Assembly: GCA_014843695.1 (NCBI GenBank)
Contig: CM026387.1
Coordinates: 81,213,128 to 81,277,127 of the forward strand
DNA from: Archivesica marissinica
Lineage: Eukaryota; Mollusca; Bivalvia; Venerida; Vesicomyidae
DNA length: 64,000 nt
Direction: 5' to 3'
Below the pieces are notes generated by a model. That model was not told the DNA's origin, did not search any database, and was given only the letters and a program-made list of their open reading frames with translations. Positions 13,501 to 28,500 of the stretch are shown in pieces (the stretch's first letter is position 1; the number at the start of each line of letters is the position of its first letter). The position numbers were made by a program, and so were the translations under genes.

Positions 13501-16500
13501 CACATCCAGATATGGAAGCCCGTAAATTTCCCATATTTTCCCATACATTATGTCGCTGTTTGTCCTACCAGATGTTAAGAGATTCAACATACTTAAATGG
13601 TGAAACATTATAGAAAACTTACTTCAATGTTTATATCGAAGATTTGTATACAGTCAAACCTGTGTTAGTGGTCACCTCCATTAAGCAGCCAACTTGTATT
13701 AAGCAGCCAGTTTCCAGATTCCCAATCGATTGTTTTATTATATATTTGACCTCTATTATGCAGCAACCTGCACTAAGCAGTCACTTTCTCTGACTCCCTT
13801 GGCTGGCTGCTTAAGACAGGTTTGACTGTAATTTATTGTGCAATTCAATTATGCACAGTGTATAAGATTTGCGAGGCACGAGAAAGATATGTATATTAAG
13901 CTTTATAAAATCACTAGGTTATCCAATATAAAACACTGCATTAAAACCTAATGAAACATATATATTACACTAACAGAGTACATTAAATTCAATATCGCAA
14001 TTGTGGTTGTCATGTTTTATCTCACTCAGCCCAGAATAGACCAGTGCGTTTTTATGTCGGACAATGGTGCACTTTCATTGATTGCATTTTCCAGTATACA
14101 ACTTGGGTAGAAATCTAGTCATTCATACACAACAACGAAGCTTTCTTACTTTAAACACCAGATTTATGAATTTGAATGGAAGACTTATTAAGGTTTCATA
14201 AGAGATACTTACAAATTCCTGCTCTTTGAACATGAAGTGATCTGGCTTAGTTGTTTTCAGTTCTACAATAGCAACGCTACACACTGGCCAAACACTGTTC
14301 ATCGCTCTGAAGTAAGTCAGTCTTGGTGCCAATGTCCGGTAGGCAAGATGCACATTAATCAGACTGTGCAGCAGACTGTTCCCTCGGGCCTCTGTTGATA
14401 CTTCATTGGCTACGTAGTACACCGACTGGCACACCAACTAAAACAGCATAAATCTTATACTTAATATACCGAGAAATTATAGCATCAGGTTTTCGAACCA
14501 TCACATTTTTCGCAAGTCTGTTACCGGTAGTTACATACAAACATTGTATTAATTTGAAGTTTCTGATGAAACTTTATTTCCCAATAAAATACATTCTTTT
14601 AAATTAACTTTTACAATTGGAAGTCATTGTCGTGCCCGAAATATTTCAGTGTTAGTGGTAGGGTGGCGGACTTACTATGGAAATTGATAATAATTACTTC
14701 TCGGATTGTGTATCAATACCGTTCACAGTTTTTAATGTCACTGCTAGGATCGGAAAATTCGGTATCTGTAAAGAATTAGTCCACTGATGTGTATGTAAAG
14801 TTTCAAAGAAATATATTATAAGAAACATTGAGTATAATTTGACGGGTTAAACGTTTCTGAATACCACATCATTATTGTATCAACATTTTAAGTTCAATGT
14901 TATGCTTGGGATGGAACTTGTGAGGGGGCAAGGATCAACCCCTAGAAACAGTATGCAACTAATCAAAGCATGATATGTGATGGTATTTAGTGGAAAGTGA
15001 GACTAAGCAGTCAGTCACCTTTCTGATTGGGGCTCCATCAACAATTGCATATTTGCATATAACTAAACTAGAAATATCACACTATGTGATAAATGTCCTC
15101 TAGCATTTATATGTTTGAGATGTACTGAAAACGACATACAGGAATGGTAAATATTCAACATTTGAAGACATGATAGAGTTATTTAATTTAAATGAAAAGG
15201 ATTTCTTAACCTATCATAAACTAAAAAATAATATACCACAATCATAACGTAAATATAATGTACCAATGACTCCTTGCAGAAACAAGAACAGAAATGAAAA
15301 AGCCCCAATCAACTACTATATAAAACACAAATGGACAATTCAGATATTGAAGGAAGTAAATCAGAAAATAAATGGAATATCATACTAGGTAAACAAGATG
15401 TTCAATGGAAACGTATTTATTCAGTTTTGTATTTTGCGACAATAGATACAAAGTTAAGAAGTTTTCAATACAAATTCTTGAAACATATTCTACCGACTAA
15501 TACACATTTATTAAAATGCAAAATAGTTTCTTTGTGATTTCTGTAATATGAATGTCGAAAATATTGTTTTGGGAATGCCCATGTGTACAACACATGTGGA
15601 ATCAACTAAGCATATTTCTAAAAACAAAAAATATTGATGTGGATATAAATTTTGAAGTAATTTGTTTTGGTAAAATAAACAACTCAGTAATAAACAATAC
15701 AATTAATTTCGTAATTATTCTATGTAAATCTTTTATATATAGAATGAAGTGTAGAAAAGAATTGCCACGTCTTGAGTGCTTTAAAAGTTATCTAAATATT
15801 AGAATTAATTTAGAACGCGAAATTGCTTTACGAACAGACAAATTAGAAAAACACAACTCCAATAATCAATTAATTCCTCTATTTGTATTTTCTTGTGTAA
15901 TTGAAAGTAAATAAATGGAAACGATCACCCATATGCCTTCCCCCTCCCTTCTCTTTAAAATTTATTTTTCAAAACCTGGGATACTTATCCGTAAATAACT
16001 CTTTTGTGTATATATATGAAAGGCAAAAGTTTTATTAGAAGCTTTATGTTATAAAATTGTGTAAATGCTTGTTATGTATATACAAGGAAGAAATAAACGG
16101 GGTTACCCGAAAAGGGGCCTCAAAATTAAAGAAAAGAAAACGACATACAGTATAGCAATAATCTTAATTTGGAGAAAAGTATCTTATCCGCTACTCAGTT
16201 CAGTAAGCTTGAATTGTGACATGCGCAGTGACATAATTATTACATAACGATAGCAGGTGTTGTCGAAACAAACATAGTCGTTTTGTTAGTGTTACGGACA
16301 CTTTTCGGAATAGTATTTATGTTTGCTACGACTACCAAAAACAGTGAAACAGCTATTATTATTAAACATTATAGTAAATAGATATTAACTGTGCTCTACA
16401 TTTGTCTCATATCGCAACAAAACCAACAACATGGAGGCAGTTTTCAACTGTTTAATTCTATAGTTGCATGTACCTGAATTACAGAAACATTATTATATGT

Positions 16501-19500
16501 GGCGTATGTACTGACCTGATGTTCTTGCTCTGATCCAGCATGATACAGGGTGTGAACGAAATCATAGATGTATTCCTGGGCAGCTTCGGTTACTGTTTGC
16601 TCTTGGTGAATACAGCTTAGTACCCTACATAATGCGTGTTCACTCAGCACTCTCACAGCCGATTCTGCTAATGAAATATTCTCCTCTTCCTCTATAAAAT
16701 ACACGTATCATACAACATGAACACAAGTGGAGTTTAAGAAATAATAGTTGTCTTTCAGTTATTTAATGTTATGTTATATTTCGGGTTTTATACCTGCATC
16801 AGCACCATTTTGGGCTATATCGCCGGCGGGCAGTGTTACCTAACAACACCTTTCCTGGGCAGGCTCCAACGGTTAACCAGTACTTGGGTGCACCAACCTC
16901 CGTAAGTAACTGCCAACTTTTTTCATATAAATGAGACACGACCTGAGCGGGGCTCGAACCCGTGATGATAGGTTACAGTGGTATACAAATCAGCGACCTT
17001 AACCACTCGACCACGGAGGCGGACTCGAACCCGTGATGATAGGTTACAGTGGTATACAAATCAGCGACCTTAACCACTCGACCACGGAGGCGGACTCGAA
17101 CCCGTGATGATAGGTTACAGTGGTAACAAAATCATCTCCCTAACCACTCGACCACGGAGGCGGACTCGAACACGTGATGATAGGTACAGTGGTATACAAA
17201 TCAGCGACCTTAACCACTGCTACACGGAGGTCTGACTCGAACCCGTGATGAAGTTACAGTTGGTATAGCAAATCCGCGACCTTAACCACTCGACCGAACG
17301 GAGGGCGGACTCGGACCCGTGATGATAGGTTACAGTGGTATACAAATCAGCGACCGTAACCACTCGACCACGGAGGCGGACTCGAACCCGTGATGATAGG
17401 TTACAGTGGTATACAAATCAGCGACCTTAACCACTCGACCACGGAGGCGGACTCGAACCCGTGATGATAGGTTACAGTGGTATACAAATCAGCGACCTTA
17501 ACCACTCGACCACGGAGGCGGACTCGAACCCGTGATGATAGGTTACAGTGGTATACAAATCAGCGACCGTAACCACTCGACCACGGAGGCGGACTCGCAC
17601 CCGTGATGATAGGTTACAGTGGTATACAAATCAGCGACCTTAACCACTCGACCACGGAGGCGGACTCGAACCCGTGATGATAGGTTACAGTGGTATACAA
17701 ATCAGCGACCTTAACCACTCGACCACGGAGGCGGACTCATTCGTCTATAAATAACGCAAATACAAATATGACCAAAATATATAAAAAGAGCAAAAACAGT
17801 TGGTTGTTATTTCTTATAGAGTGTGTAAATAACGTCCCAAAACTACAAAAATGATGAAATGTTTGACAACACATGTTAAACCATGTAATTATCCACAATT
17901 TCAATTCATTAATATTTTGAAGGGTGCCTGTCTGTCTGACAGAACACAAACTCGGAATGGCATCGTGAGTCTTCCTCCATCATTTAAATCTGAAATGCCT
18001 CAATTGAAACAAAGCTGTTGGTATACTAAATTAAAATTAAGAGATAACTATCTTTATTATACCCCCGTGATCGTGTGATCCTGCCGACGGGTGATCCAGT
18101 GTCAGTATTTCACCTATCTTGGATATCAACAACCAAGAGAAGGGCATTCTAGAACTGAACATGTGACCTTCACATCCGGTTGTCAGAACAACCACTTCCT
18201 TAAGGTCACTCTGCCTGGTAGGGGACTGTAAATCCGTAAACTGAAACAAAATAAAATCAGTAAACTAAATTCAAATTACTGTGATACAACTTCTTAAGGA
18301 TATCAGGCTATCAAAACGGTCTCATTCCCTAACTTATTGTTCATTAAATGTTACTAAAACAATATACACGTTAATCACATAACTGGGCTTGTATTCAATC
18401 TCATAATGTTTTTATAAGTACACACTGTAATAACACCTTGAAGGATGAGAGAATAGTCCTGATAATTTGTAAATTAAACTGTAAATTATGCATATATCTA
18501 GGTGAATTGAACGTTAACGATAAGACAAACGACGATTTAAAAGAAGTCTCAACGCAATTATAATGCTGTATAAAAAATCAATGTAACGCTGATTTGCGTA
18601 GTGATGTCATGATATTTTAATGACGTCATTAATATTCGGCCTCCACAAACTTTAACCACGCCTAATGTAGTTCATACCCCGATGAAAACTATTCTTACTA
18701 CGCGATTCATTCCTTAAACATACATAGTGTGGTCGTTTTAATAATTAAAACAGCATGGTTATATACAAATTAAATACTTTCCACCATGGTTGTTGTCTCA
18801 GAACAATCGTTTGGTTATTTGATTAGCATGGTGGTTAGCATGCTTGCGTCTCACCAGTTCGAGTCCGTTCCTCGCGCAGGGAAGTACTGGTAATTGAAAT
18901 GGTAAGGTGATCACAATATCAGATGGGTGGGTTTTCTCCAGATACTACAGTTTCATACTACATGAACGACAACACACATGCTTTTATCTGCGGCAATGAG
19001 AGTGATGACTATAAGTTGTTAAAGCCTGTTTCGCAATCATTGTAAAACAGATATAAAGCAAACTACCCACCTGTAGGTTAATTGCATCTGCAGTGTTCAG
19101 AAAAGATAACCACACAGTTTGTTTCCAGGAACAGTGTGATTCTTGAAGAATATTCAGGTTATTATTTGTGTCTAGGTATGCTATAATGCCAGCGAGGATC
19201 GGTGACACCTTGGTTTCTAGAGTCTGAATACATGAACGTCTGAAAGAAACCAGAAAGGTTGAGATACGTATAATTAATTGATGGAAATGTTTGAGTCACA
19301 GTGAGTAAATGTGTGTGATTAGATACCGTTATTTGCAAAGAGCACTGCACGAATGTACAGAAAATGATGTGGTCGTAATGCAAACTAATAAAATCAACAT
19401 GGTACAAGGAATCATAAGACCATTATATATTAATATGGATGTGTCGGCCACAACATTGCGTGGGTGAGAATCTGGGATCAGCATTTCTACGACAATAATA

Positions 19501-22500
19501 GGGGTAGTATGTGCCTTGCATGCTCAACTCCCTGAAAAAACCATTACACATCCTATTCGTACATGATGTTATATCAACAGACCTGAATGTACCAGCCTTG
19601 TTTATATTTTCTTTGCATGCAGCCTCATTAATTAGCCAATGCTGTGTCATGTGGGCACTATGTGTCTTGGATTCCTTCTCTTTAAGAAGCCTGGCTATCA
19701 GGCAACACACTCCATGTAGGAAAGATGCTTGACCTAGAAATAACATTATAATAACTTGATAATGGAACACCACAAACTGAATAATTGTTTGACAGATAGA
19801 AACACCTCGCTGATAAAATTCCATTGACTGGATACTATTATTTGAATATAATGCAATTTGTTTATATAACAGGCAATAGAATGAATGGACATAAATTTTA
19901 TTTTTGACTTTGTGCAGGATAATCAAGATATTTAAATGCATTGATCAACAGTTTATATATAATATAGTTTATACCTCCTTCATCGTGTTCCTGGTGTAAC
20001 AGTTTCAGCAGAAGAGCAACTCTATCTGTCTCTCTACTTGAATTTTCCTGCTTGTCTTTCACCATAGACAGTGCAGCCTGTACACACGCCAGAATTAGTC
20101 CTTTAACATTCAGTCTACGCTGACCATAATCTGGTTCATTTTGTTGGTTTACATTTTGCAAGTCTAATAGCACATCCTCTAACTGTAATGGTCCTCCTCT
20201 AATTCTGTCCTCCATCCCAGGTTCCAGTATATCCAAGCCATCATGCAAAGGCTTTGTTTCTTCTACACTCCTGTCCATCTGTTCTCCAGAAGCACTGCAT
20301 AACATAGGTCATATATTAAATACTGTTCTGTTCCAATATATTTCAAAACATTATCATTACGTGTTATTTATAAGAAATAAAATATGCACTACAATTATGC
20401 ACAGATCTATTACTTACATTGCCATGCAATGCAAACATAGTTGGCATGTGTTGATGAGTATATATATATATATATGGATACAGTTGCAGTAAAATAAGCA
20501 TTTTAATTTCGAATCCATTAATAAGAAATTAACAATGTTACTTCTCTCTTGAAATGTCTTCTTCCATTTCCATAGCAGATGCGCCCCTGACTGCATCAGT
20601 GAATAACTTGGCTACCGATTTCCCCATCATTTCATGTAGTGTAGGCATGTTCATATCTTCTGTATACAAATCATCTATGTGTGCAGAGTGCCAGACACCA
20701 CACTAGCAAAATAGATCAATATATGAAATGTTGTATGTGTCAACGGAAAACACTATACCATTTGGAAAACACTATACCATTCGGAAAACACACTATACCA
20801 TTCGGAAAACACTATACCATTCCGAGATGTTTGTTAAATATTAAAAAGTCAATAAAGGTCATGAAACATCATTTAATACCTTCTGGTTTTATATTTTAGA
20901 GCATAATTATATTCTACTATTTATAATCATGTTCACAAACAAGTATGGCTATTATTAAAAATAAGAGACATTTTGCAATCGCAATATAAACTTATCGTAC
21001 TGCCCACCCATAATGTATCTATTGCAAGATCAGCCTTCAGCTGTTTTTCCAATGAAGACATAAATTATTCTTAGGAGTTAATGGGTGGTACATGAACGCT
21101 CCTTGAAACATTTCAGGTTACTACTGGAGAATCCAAAATACGTTTATCGTGTTTGTCAGACATTGATGATTTATAAACAAACATGCACTAGATTCAGTTG
21201 TATATATTTCAATTATTTTGTACTATTATATTGTCCTAAATATGTTTCTCCTTCTCCACTATGTCGTTATATACGACATATATTTAAAATGGTGATTTCA
21301 ATAATTTTGGAAAGATGAATATGATTGTAACATCATATTGCATGAAATTATATTAGAAAGTACCTGAAATCCGGTAAATGCTGCTCCTCTAGGAAGTTGT
21401 ACAATAAAAACAACATGTACTGGTGCCCGCAGTTCCTCTCTCATTTTTTCAAACTCATCCATGACACAGTACCGGGCGCAAGCTATCAGGTTGGCATTGA
21501 CATCACCGGAGTCACATTGTATCACCATCAGACTGGGTTCTTTATTAGTGTTCTTCTGTATGTGCTGTCTGAATTTATACAGTCAAAATACATTAAAGGC
21601 AATCCTCCGATATATATTAACAACACAGGCGGGTCTGTGGTCCAGTGATTAACATGTTGGATTGGTAATCCAGGGATGGCAGGTACGATCCCCTGTCTGA
21701 CAGTAATTAACGGTATTTCAGATGGGACATTAAATGGAGGTCTCGTGTCGGTGCTTTACACCGTGTACGTAAAGGAACAAGAGGAGACTCTGGAATGGGT
21801 CTATGTTTGTATCATTGCACTATCCTCCAACACTCTAAAATGACTAATCTATTCAGGAGGCGTCGCTCATATGGGCAACAGATAGCTACGATGAATAAAC
21901 GTAAAACACACACATATCCTAACAAAGCTGGAAAATCTGGTGGTGATCAAAAATTACATTATTAAAAGTGAACCATTGACAGATAACATGTTTTAAGCTT
22001 GCTTCCATTCTTCTACAACAATCTTTACTAAGAATGATTCAACCAGAATATAAAGTATTTACCCTACATGGATACTAGGGATTCAACGAATGTTCGAATA
22101 TGCATTCGATAGTTCGAATATTAAACGTGTATTCGAATATAACAACTTGAATTTTAATATTTCTTTTCAAATAACATTTTTAGTAAATGTCATACATCCG
22201 TTTGTTTAATGTTCATCAATTAATGCACAAAGAATGGCCCCATGCATGACCGGAGGTGCGAAAAATTGTTGTAATTATGGTTCGAATTAACAAAGGCAGA
22301 TGATGACACTTTGCTTAATTACAGGTGATACTAATTGATTTAACAGAGGTCATAAAATTAAACTTCTTAATATATAATACAATTGAGAAAGGAGTTTGGA
22401 AAACAATAAAGAGAACAAATCAAAATACTGACTAAGGCTCCATGAGTCTAAATGTAAATTATATGCGGTAAAAAATGCTTTATTTTCACAAAACAATCGA

Positions 22501-25500
22501 AAAAGCCGATAACTTAATAGCCAACGTATTCAAAAAGTCGTTTGACATTATTTCAACGGTTTTAATTAAATTATTTAATATAATATTTATTAATGGAGAA
22601 CATTTACGTAGCTGGGGCGGCAAGGGTATAATTGTCCCAAAATTGAAAAGGGGCGACTCTAATGAAACCAAAATATAAAGAGGTATAATTACACTCATAA
22701 ATATTTTATCAACCATTTATTCTAAGCTTTTATCAAATAAATAATATGTCGATTGTTCCTAACAAGGCACTAGTAATATATATATATTCGGAAAATTCGG
22801 ACCACATATATATATAGACTCACCAAATGGTCTTCAACTAATAATATCATTGTGGACTCCAAAAAGGCATGTCCACTATTGATTGTATATACATGTACAT
22901 ATTACATGCTTTAATCACAAAACATTTGCAGAAAAGAAAAAAAAACGTTATGTTGCCTTCCTAGATTGGGAGAAAATGTTCGACAAAATCGACAATGCAC
23001 ACTTGTTTCATAAACTAATCCAACATACCGACAGTTACATATAGAACTCTATAGTAAAGCCAATGGTGTTGCGATGAATATTAATAAAACTATGGTCATG
23101 ATCTTAGAACTAGGCAGACCAACACGATATGATTTCACCTTATACGATAAGCCATTAGAAATTGTAGATAATATTAAATACCTCGTTTCATATTTAAGAA
23201 CGGTAAATAAAACTAAGGAGAGAAACTATATAAGTTCTGTTTACGTTTTAATCCTTTCATATATACTTACTTTTTTGACTGTGTGTACATGTATTGTTTG
23301 TGAATGTATATATTGGAATACATATGCTTAAAAACAATGAAACAGGACTCGTATCAGAATTGCACAAGGTGCTGCTTACCCTTTACACAAACTATTCGTG
23401 ATTTGTTAACACATACATATGCCTATCCCACAGAAGATGAAATTATTTAATACTCTAGTACAACCAACATTAAATCATGCAGCTGAAATATGTGGTAATG
23501 AAGAACCGAAATATATTATTTAATTCATACGACATTTTGCCGCAAACTGTAAACCGATCTACAAATATTGAAGCACGTAATGGAGAACTTGGTAGATTCC
23601 CCACGATAGTTATTAAAACTAGAAATGGTTAAATATTGGATATCCCTCTTAGCAAAACCAGAAACGTCAATCCTTTTAAAAGTCCATAATATGTTAAAGC
23701 ATACCAAATAAAAACAATGCTAGACAATAGTGGATTATCCTATATTTGGACTAATCAGTATAACATGCTAACTGACTACATACAACTCAATCAAAGATTT
23801 CTTGATGAATACCGACAAAACTGGTACGCAGTGATTAATAATGCCAGACATCTAGAATCTCATGTACTTTCGAAATATAATTTGGACCTCGAACCCTACT
23901 TTAATATAACCACCGAACCAAATTTTAGAACCGCTATATCGTTTTAGAACGTCATCACACGACTTACAAATCGAAACTGGAAGATATGCGAACCAACCTA
24001 GAAACGAACGCATCTGCATAAACTGTAATCTAAATTTCATTGGAAACGAATACCATCTCATTCGTATATGTCACAAAATACTTTACATCATGGCCACCTA
24101 GATATAAATTTGAACAACTGACTTCATTAACCTCAAAAACCAATGTAGTAAATCTTTCAACGTTTATTTACTTTGCTAAAATGGCAAGATGTTAATTTCA
24201 TTCGATAAGGTATCATTTTGAACCTACGATATTCAACACTCTAGCAAAAGTAGTTGTTTATATTAATATATTCCACAAAATTAATACATTTACAATTTAC
24301 TTTCAGATAACTAAACCATGTTTATTTCACCTATATTATTTATAATGCTATAAGTATAATGAACACACTTAACGCAATGAATATTGTTGTTGTTGTAAAC
24401 TCTAGAATGACGGTGTAGCATATCGCTAGGACAGTTCTGGATGCTATCCGGTTCCATCGGAAGTCAGGCGCGTAGCTAGACCTACATATGGATTACGCAC
24501 CATTCTAGGGGGTCCGGGGGCATGTTCCACCCGGAGATTTTTTTATCCCACTACATGGTCTAAGGTGACTTTTGCCTACTATGAACATCAGCTACAATCA
24601 ATATCTGTTGGCATTTCGTTCATGTCTACTTTCTAGTGAATGATCAATGTCAGTGCCCCCCTTACCCCTTTACGATCCAGTTTAGCCTATATTGTATTTT
24701 TCGCATTTATTTCATTTTCAGGAACTGTCAAAATAAATGTACGCACGTGCGTACATGCGTAGGCCTAGCTACGCGCCTGGAAGTCAATAAAAAGAGATTG
24801 TTTTGCCTAATTAAAATTGTTCAAATATTAAAGTTATTTCTTCAAGCTTTCCCATACAGAGAAATGTTAGATTCTCGGACCCACCAGAGTCAACTATATG
24901 CATTCAGTGATTATGGAACAATCAGCACAGGCCATATTTATTCGTAAAGATACGGGATGTTTTGCATTCACAATGGCTGTAAAATGCTGAATATGTTAAA
25001 CTTTATAAATATCTGGCTAACTAAAGACCTAAGCAGACGTCACGTTTATATAATTCCAACACCACCATTTTCAACCAGAAATGGTGCTACATCAGTGCTG
25101 CAAAACAGAAAGGAAAAATGTGTAGTTTATATAAATTTATTTTAGTTTGATTGTTCTTACAACTTATACTAATACATCGCAATGGCCCCAGCGTGGTTCA
25201 AACTCCGGGCCTTTCGCACCTGAAGCGAACGCGCTACCACTGCGCTATCACGACTTCCACTAAAACGTGTACATTTCGAATGTTCAAGAAATTAGCGAAT
25301 ATTCGTTCAGAAGATCATTAGATTTCCAAAATCACAATTTGTTGCCATCCCTAATTGGCTACATAATTATGCTTATTTATTTATGATACTTACTGAATTC
25401 TGTTACTGAATTGCTGTTCTGTATCAAATGATGATAGTGTTTCTAGCAGCATTATTTTCTCGATACCTATACCAGTAGCTTTACTGATTTCACTCTTGTG

Positions 25501-28500
25501 AACTCCTGCCATCAGTTTGGAGTGGGTTGTTACCTATAAAGAGATAACTTGTAACAAAAGTATTTCTGGAATGACTTCAGCTTCAAGATACAGTTAATTA
25601 TTTTTCTGCGTATTTGTACATTTACATCCGTATTTAAAATAGTTCTGGGCTAATTTCGCTGACAGTGCTGAAGCATGGTTCAATAGCATTCCGTTACGAC
25701 TATCGGTCACATTGTGCAACTGTCACGTGACTGGACCAATAGACAAACAAAAGTAATCTAAATTAAATATGTACGCGGTACTAAGTTGCTATGGAAATAT
25801 TACAAGAATATAATTAATATATATATTTTTTAACTTTCTTAATAATATTTAATATTCTGAAGTTGCGATTCTATATCAGTGTGATCTGTAATTCTTACTT
25901 GGGCAAAGAGCCGCTCACATTTCTGTTTGGCTAGTTTCATCTCAACGTACGCTATAAGACTGTCATGTGATTGTCTATGGAAATACCAATCTTTAAGTAA
26001 TTTCGTCTCTTCATTCGGCAGACTACTTTTGTCTAGTCGAACCAGTGAATCCGGAGTGGCACACCATAGCAACACAAACTTTGCTTCTTCAAGAATCTTC
26101 ATAATAATACAAAACAAATGTCTTTAATATAATATTATAATAATAATATATATATGGCATTAGTAGACAATTGAAATCATGACAACCTTGAGAAATGTGC
26201 TAATGTATTTGCTATAAATTCATTACCATTAATTTATTATTTAACGTCAAACTTGTTCGAAAGACCATGTCTATTAAAGAGATCACTTGCATTAAGATAC
26301 CATTTTTTCAATTTATGTGGTATTAAGAGACTGTATTGTGCCTATCGCTCTTTGGTGGTGTCTTAATACACATTTGACAGTATTGTATTTTATATGTTAC
26401 TATATGCCTACTGATTGCAGGTCTATATTGGATATCGAACGCTTCCGCCTACCACGGAGTTGCAGAAAGAATACGGAGTTGCAGACAGAATACGCTAATA
26501 GTCATGATGAAAGATTGGGAAGAGTATCTATCTATCTACAATGTCAATAAGCGAAGGTGTGTGCGTACATCTACTCACTGCGCATGCACCATGGCTGTTG
26601 TCACACGGTGAGCATCTAGATCAAAGTAATGATGTAATTGTTGGAGGGTTTCTTGTTGATAACATATTAGGTTGCACTTATTTTACATATAACCGTATAT
26701 ATGATCAATAAACTATACTTAAAATGGGCATACATGAACACTATTTAATAGTATTTATGCAGTATTGACCAAATTGTATTATCAAGATTTTGATGATCAG
26801 CACATTAGCAATTAATGATTTCGAAATATTGATCAAGCTCAAAGATTATAAAGATGAATCAGTTATATGTTATATTTCGGGTTTTACGCCTGCATCAGCA
26901 CCATTTTGGACTATATCGCCGGCGGGCAGTTTACCTAACAACACCTTTCCTGGGCAGGCTCCAGCAGTTAACCAGTACTTGGGTGCACCAACCTCCGTAA
27001 GAATCTGCCAACTTTTTCATATAAATGAGACAGGGTCTGAGCGGGGCTCGAACCCGTGACCATCAGTGATGATAGGTTACAGTGGTATACAAGTCAGCGA
27101 CCTTAACCACTCGACCACGAAGGCGGTAAAGATGAATCAAGAGTATCATTTTGTATTAGTTTGTCCATATTATATTGATCTCTGAACGTGACATTTACAT
27201 AAATATTATTGTTCCTGAACACATATTAACACATTGAAAACTCTTATAATAGCAACACAAAAAAGCAATACATGTATTAACAAGTTAGCTAAATATATAT
27301 TTGAATACAAATAAAATAAATGATATTAATTAGTAAATATGATGCATATCTGAAACAATTATACTAATCTGCTTTATTCTATCACATGATATTGCAAAAT
27401 ATAGCTAGTTATTACTTATATTTTGAATTTTACAATATTATTTGCCTACAACAATACTGTCTCCCACCCAGGTTGTGTTTTCCAGTCTGATATTATGTTT
27501 CCTGGTTTGATACGGTCACCAAAAAAGAAACGACTTTAAGTATCATAACTAGTTCCTGAGAAAATAACGCATGCGCAGTTGAAACTGCCAACTTTTTCAT
27601 ATAAATGAGACACGGCCTGAGCGGGGCTCGAACACGTGACCATCAGAGATGATAGGTTACAGTGGTATACAAGTCAGCGACCGTAACCACTCGACCACGG
27701 AAGCGGACTAATTATTATTATGTATTGCATTATTGTTATTATATTGTAGTACTATTATAGTTACCTGTGTAGATATATCCTTCTCATCTTTTGCATGTCC
27801 ATGTTTTTCCCACACATCCAGAACAATTGCGGAGCATGTGTCATCATGGTAACCTATAAAAACATCTCCCAATTTCGTAGTATCTTTCTCCCTCCTGAAA
27901 CCAAGTTACATACATGTACAATCATATTCTATACAAGTATGCCTTAAGTATCTCGTGGCATAGAACATACATTTACTAAATGTATTCGATTGTCTATTTT
28001 TAATGTGCTTGTTATCCCAGCATTTGATTATGAATGCAATACTTTTGACTTTATATTATGGCTATACGATATTGACTCATACTGTGTGTTATAAGGCCTG
28101 TCTTTCAGAAATAACTATCTGCTTTGTTAGCTAGAATGCAATAATTTATTCTAAACTGTTAACATAAAAAGAGCTTTCAAACAGATCTGCCACAATCCTG
28201 TATTTCACTGTGTTACAAACAATACCAACAAGTATATTTATACATACAACTGTCTCATTCCTGTATGTCTCTGTGTTACAAACAATACATGTATCAACAC
28301 GTATATTTATACATACAACTGTCACATTCCTGTATGTCTCTGTGTTACAAACAATACATGTACCAACAAGTATATTTATACATACAACTGTCACATTCCT
28401 GTATGTCTCTGTGTTACAAACAATACATGTACCAACAAGTATATTTATACATACAACTGTCGCATTCCTGTATGTCTCTGTTTTACAAACTCTGCAGCCC

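Noticed and set aside
16949..17738. Cluster of true tRNA genes
   Set aside because: The units resemble the head of a SINE rather than a functional tRNA: the 3' acceptor side is not complementary to the 5' end, and the array flows into the SINE body.
22080..22140. Palindromic TTCGAATA motifs as a possible transposon end
   Set aside because: A few AT-rich palindromes without paired ends or target duplications; similar words near 25.3 kb are too short to support an element.
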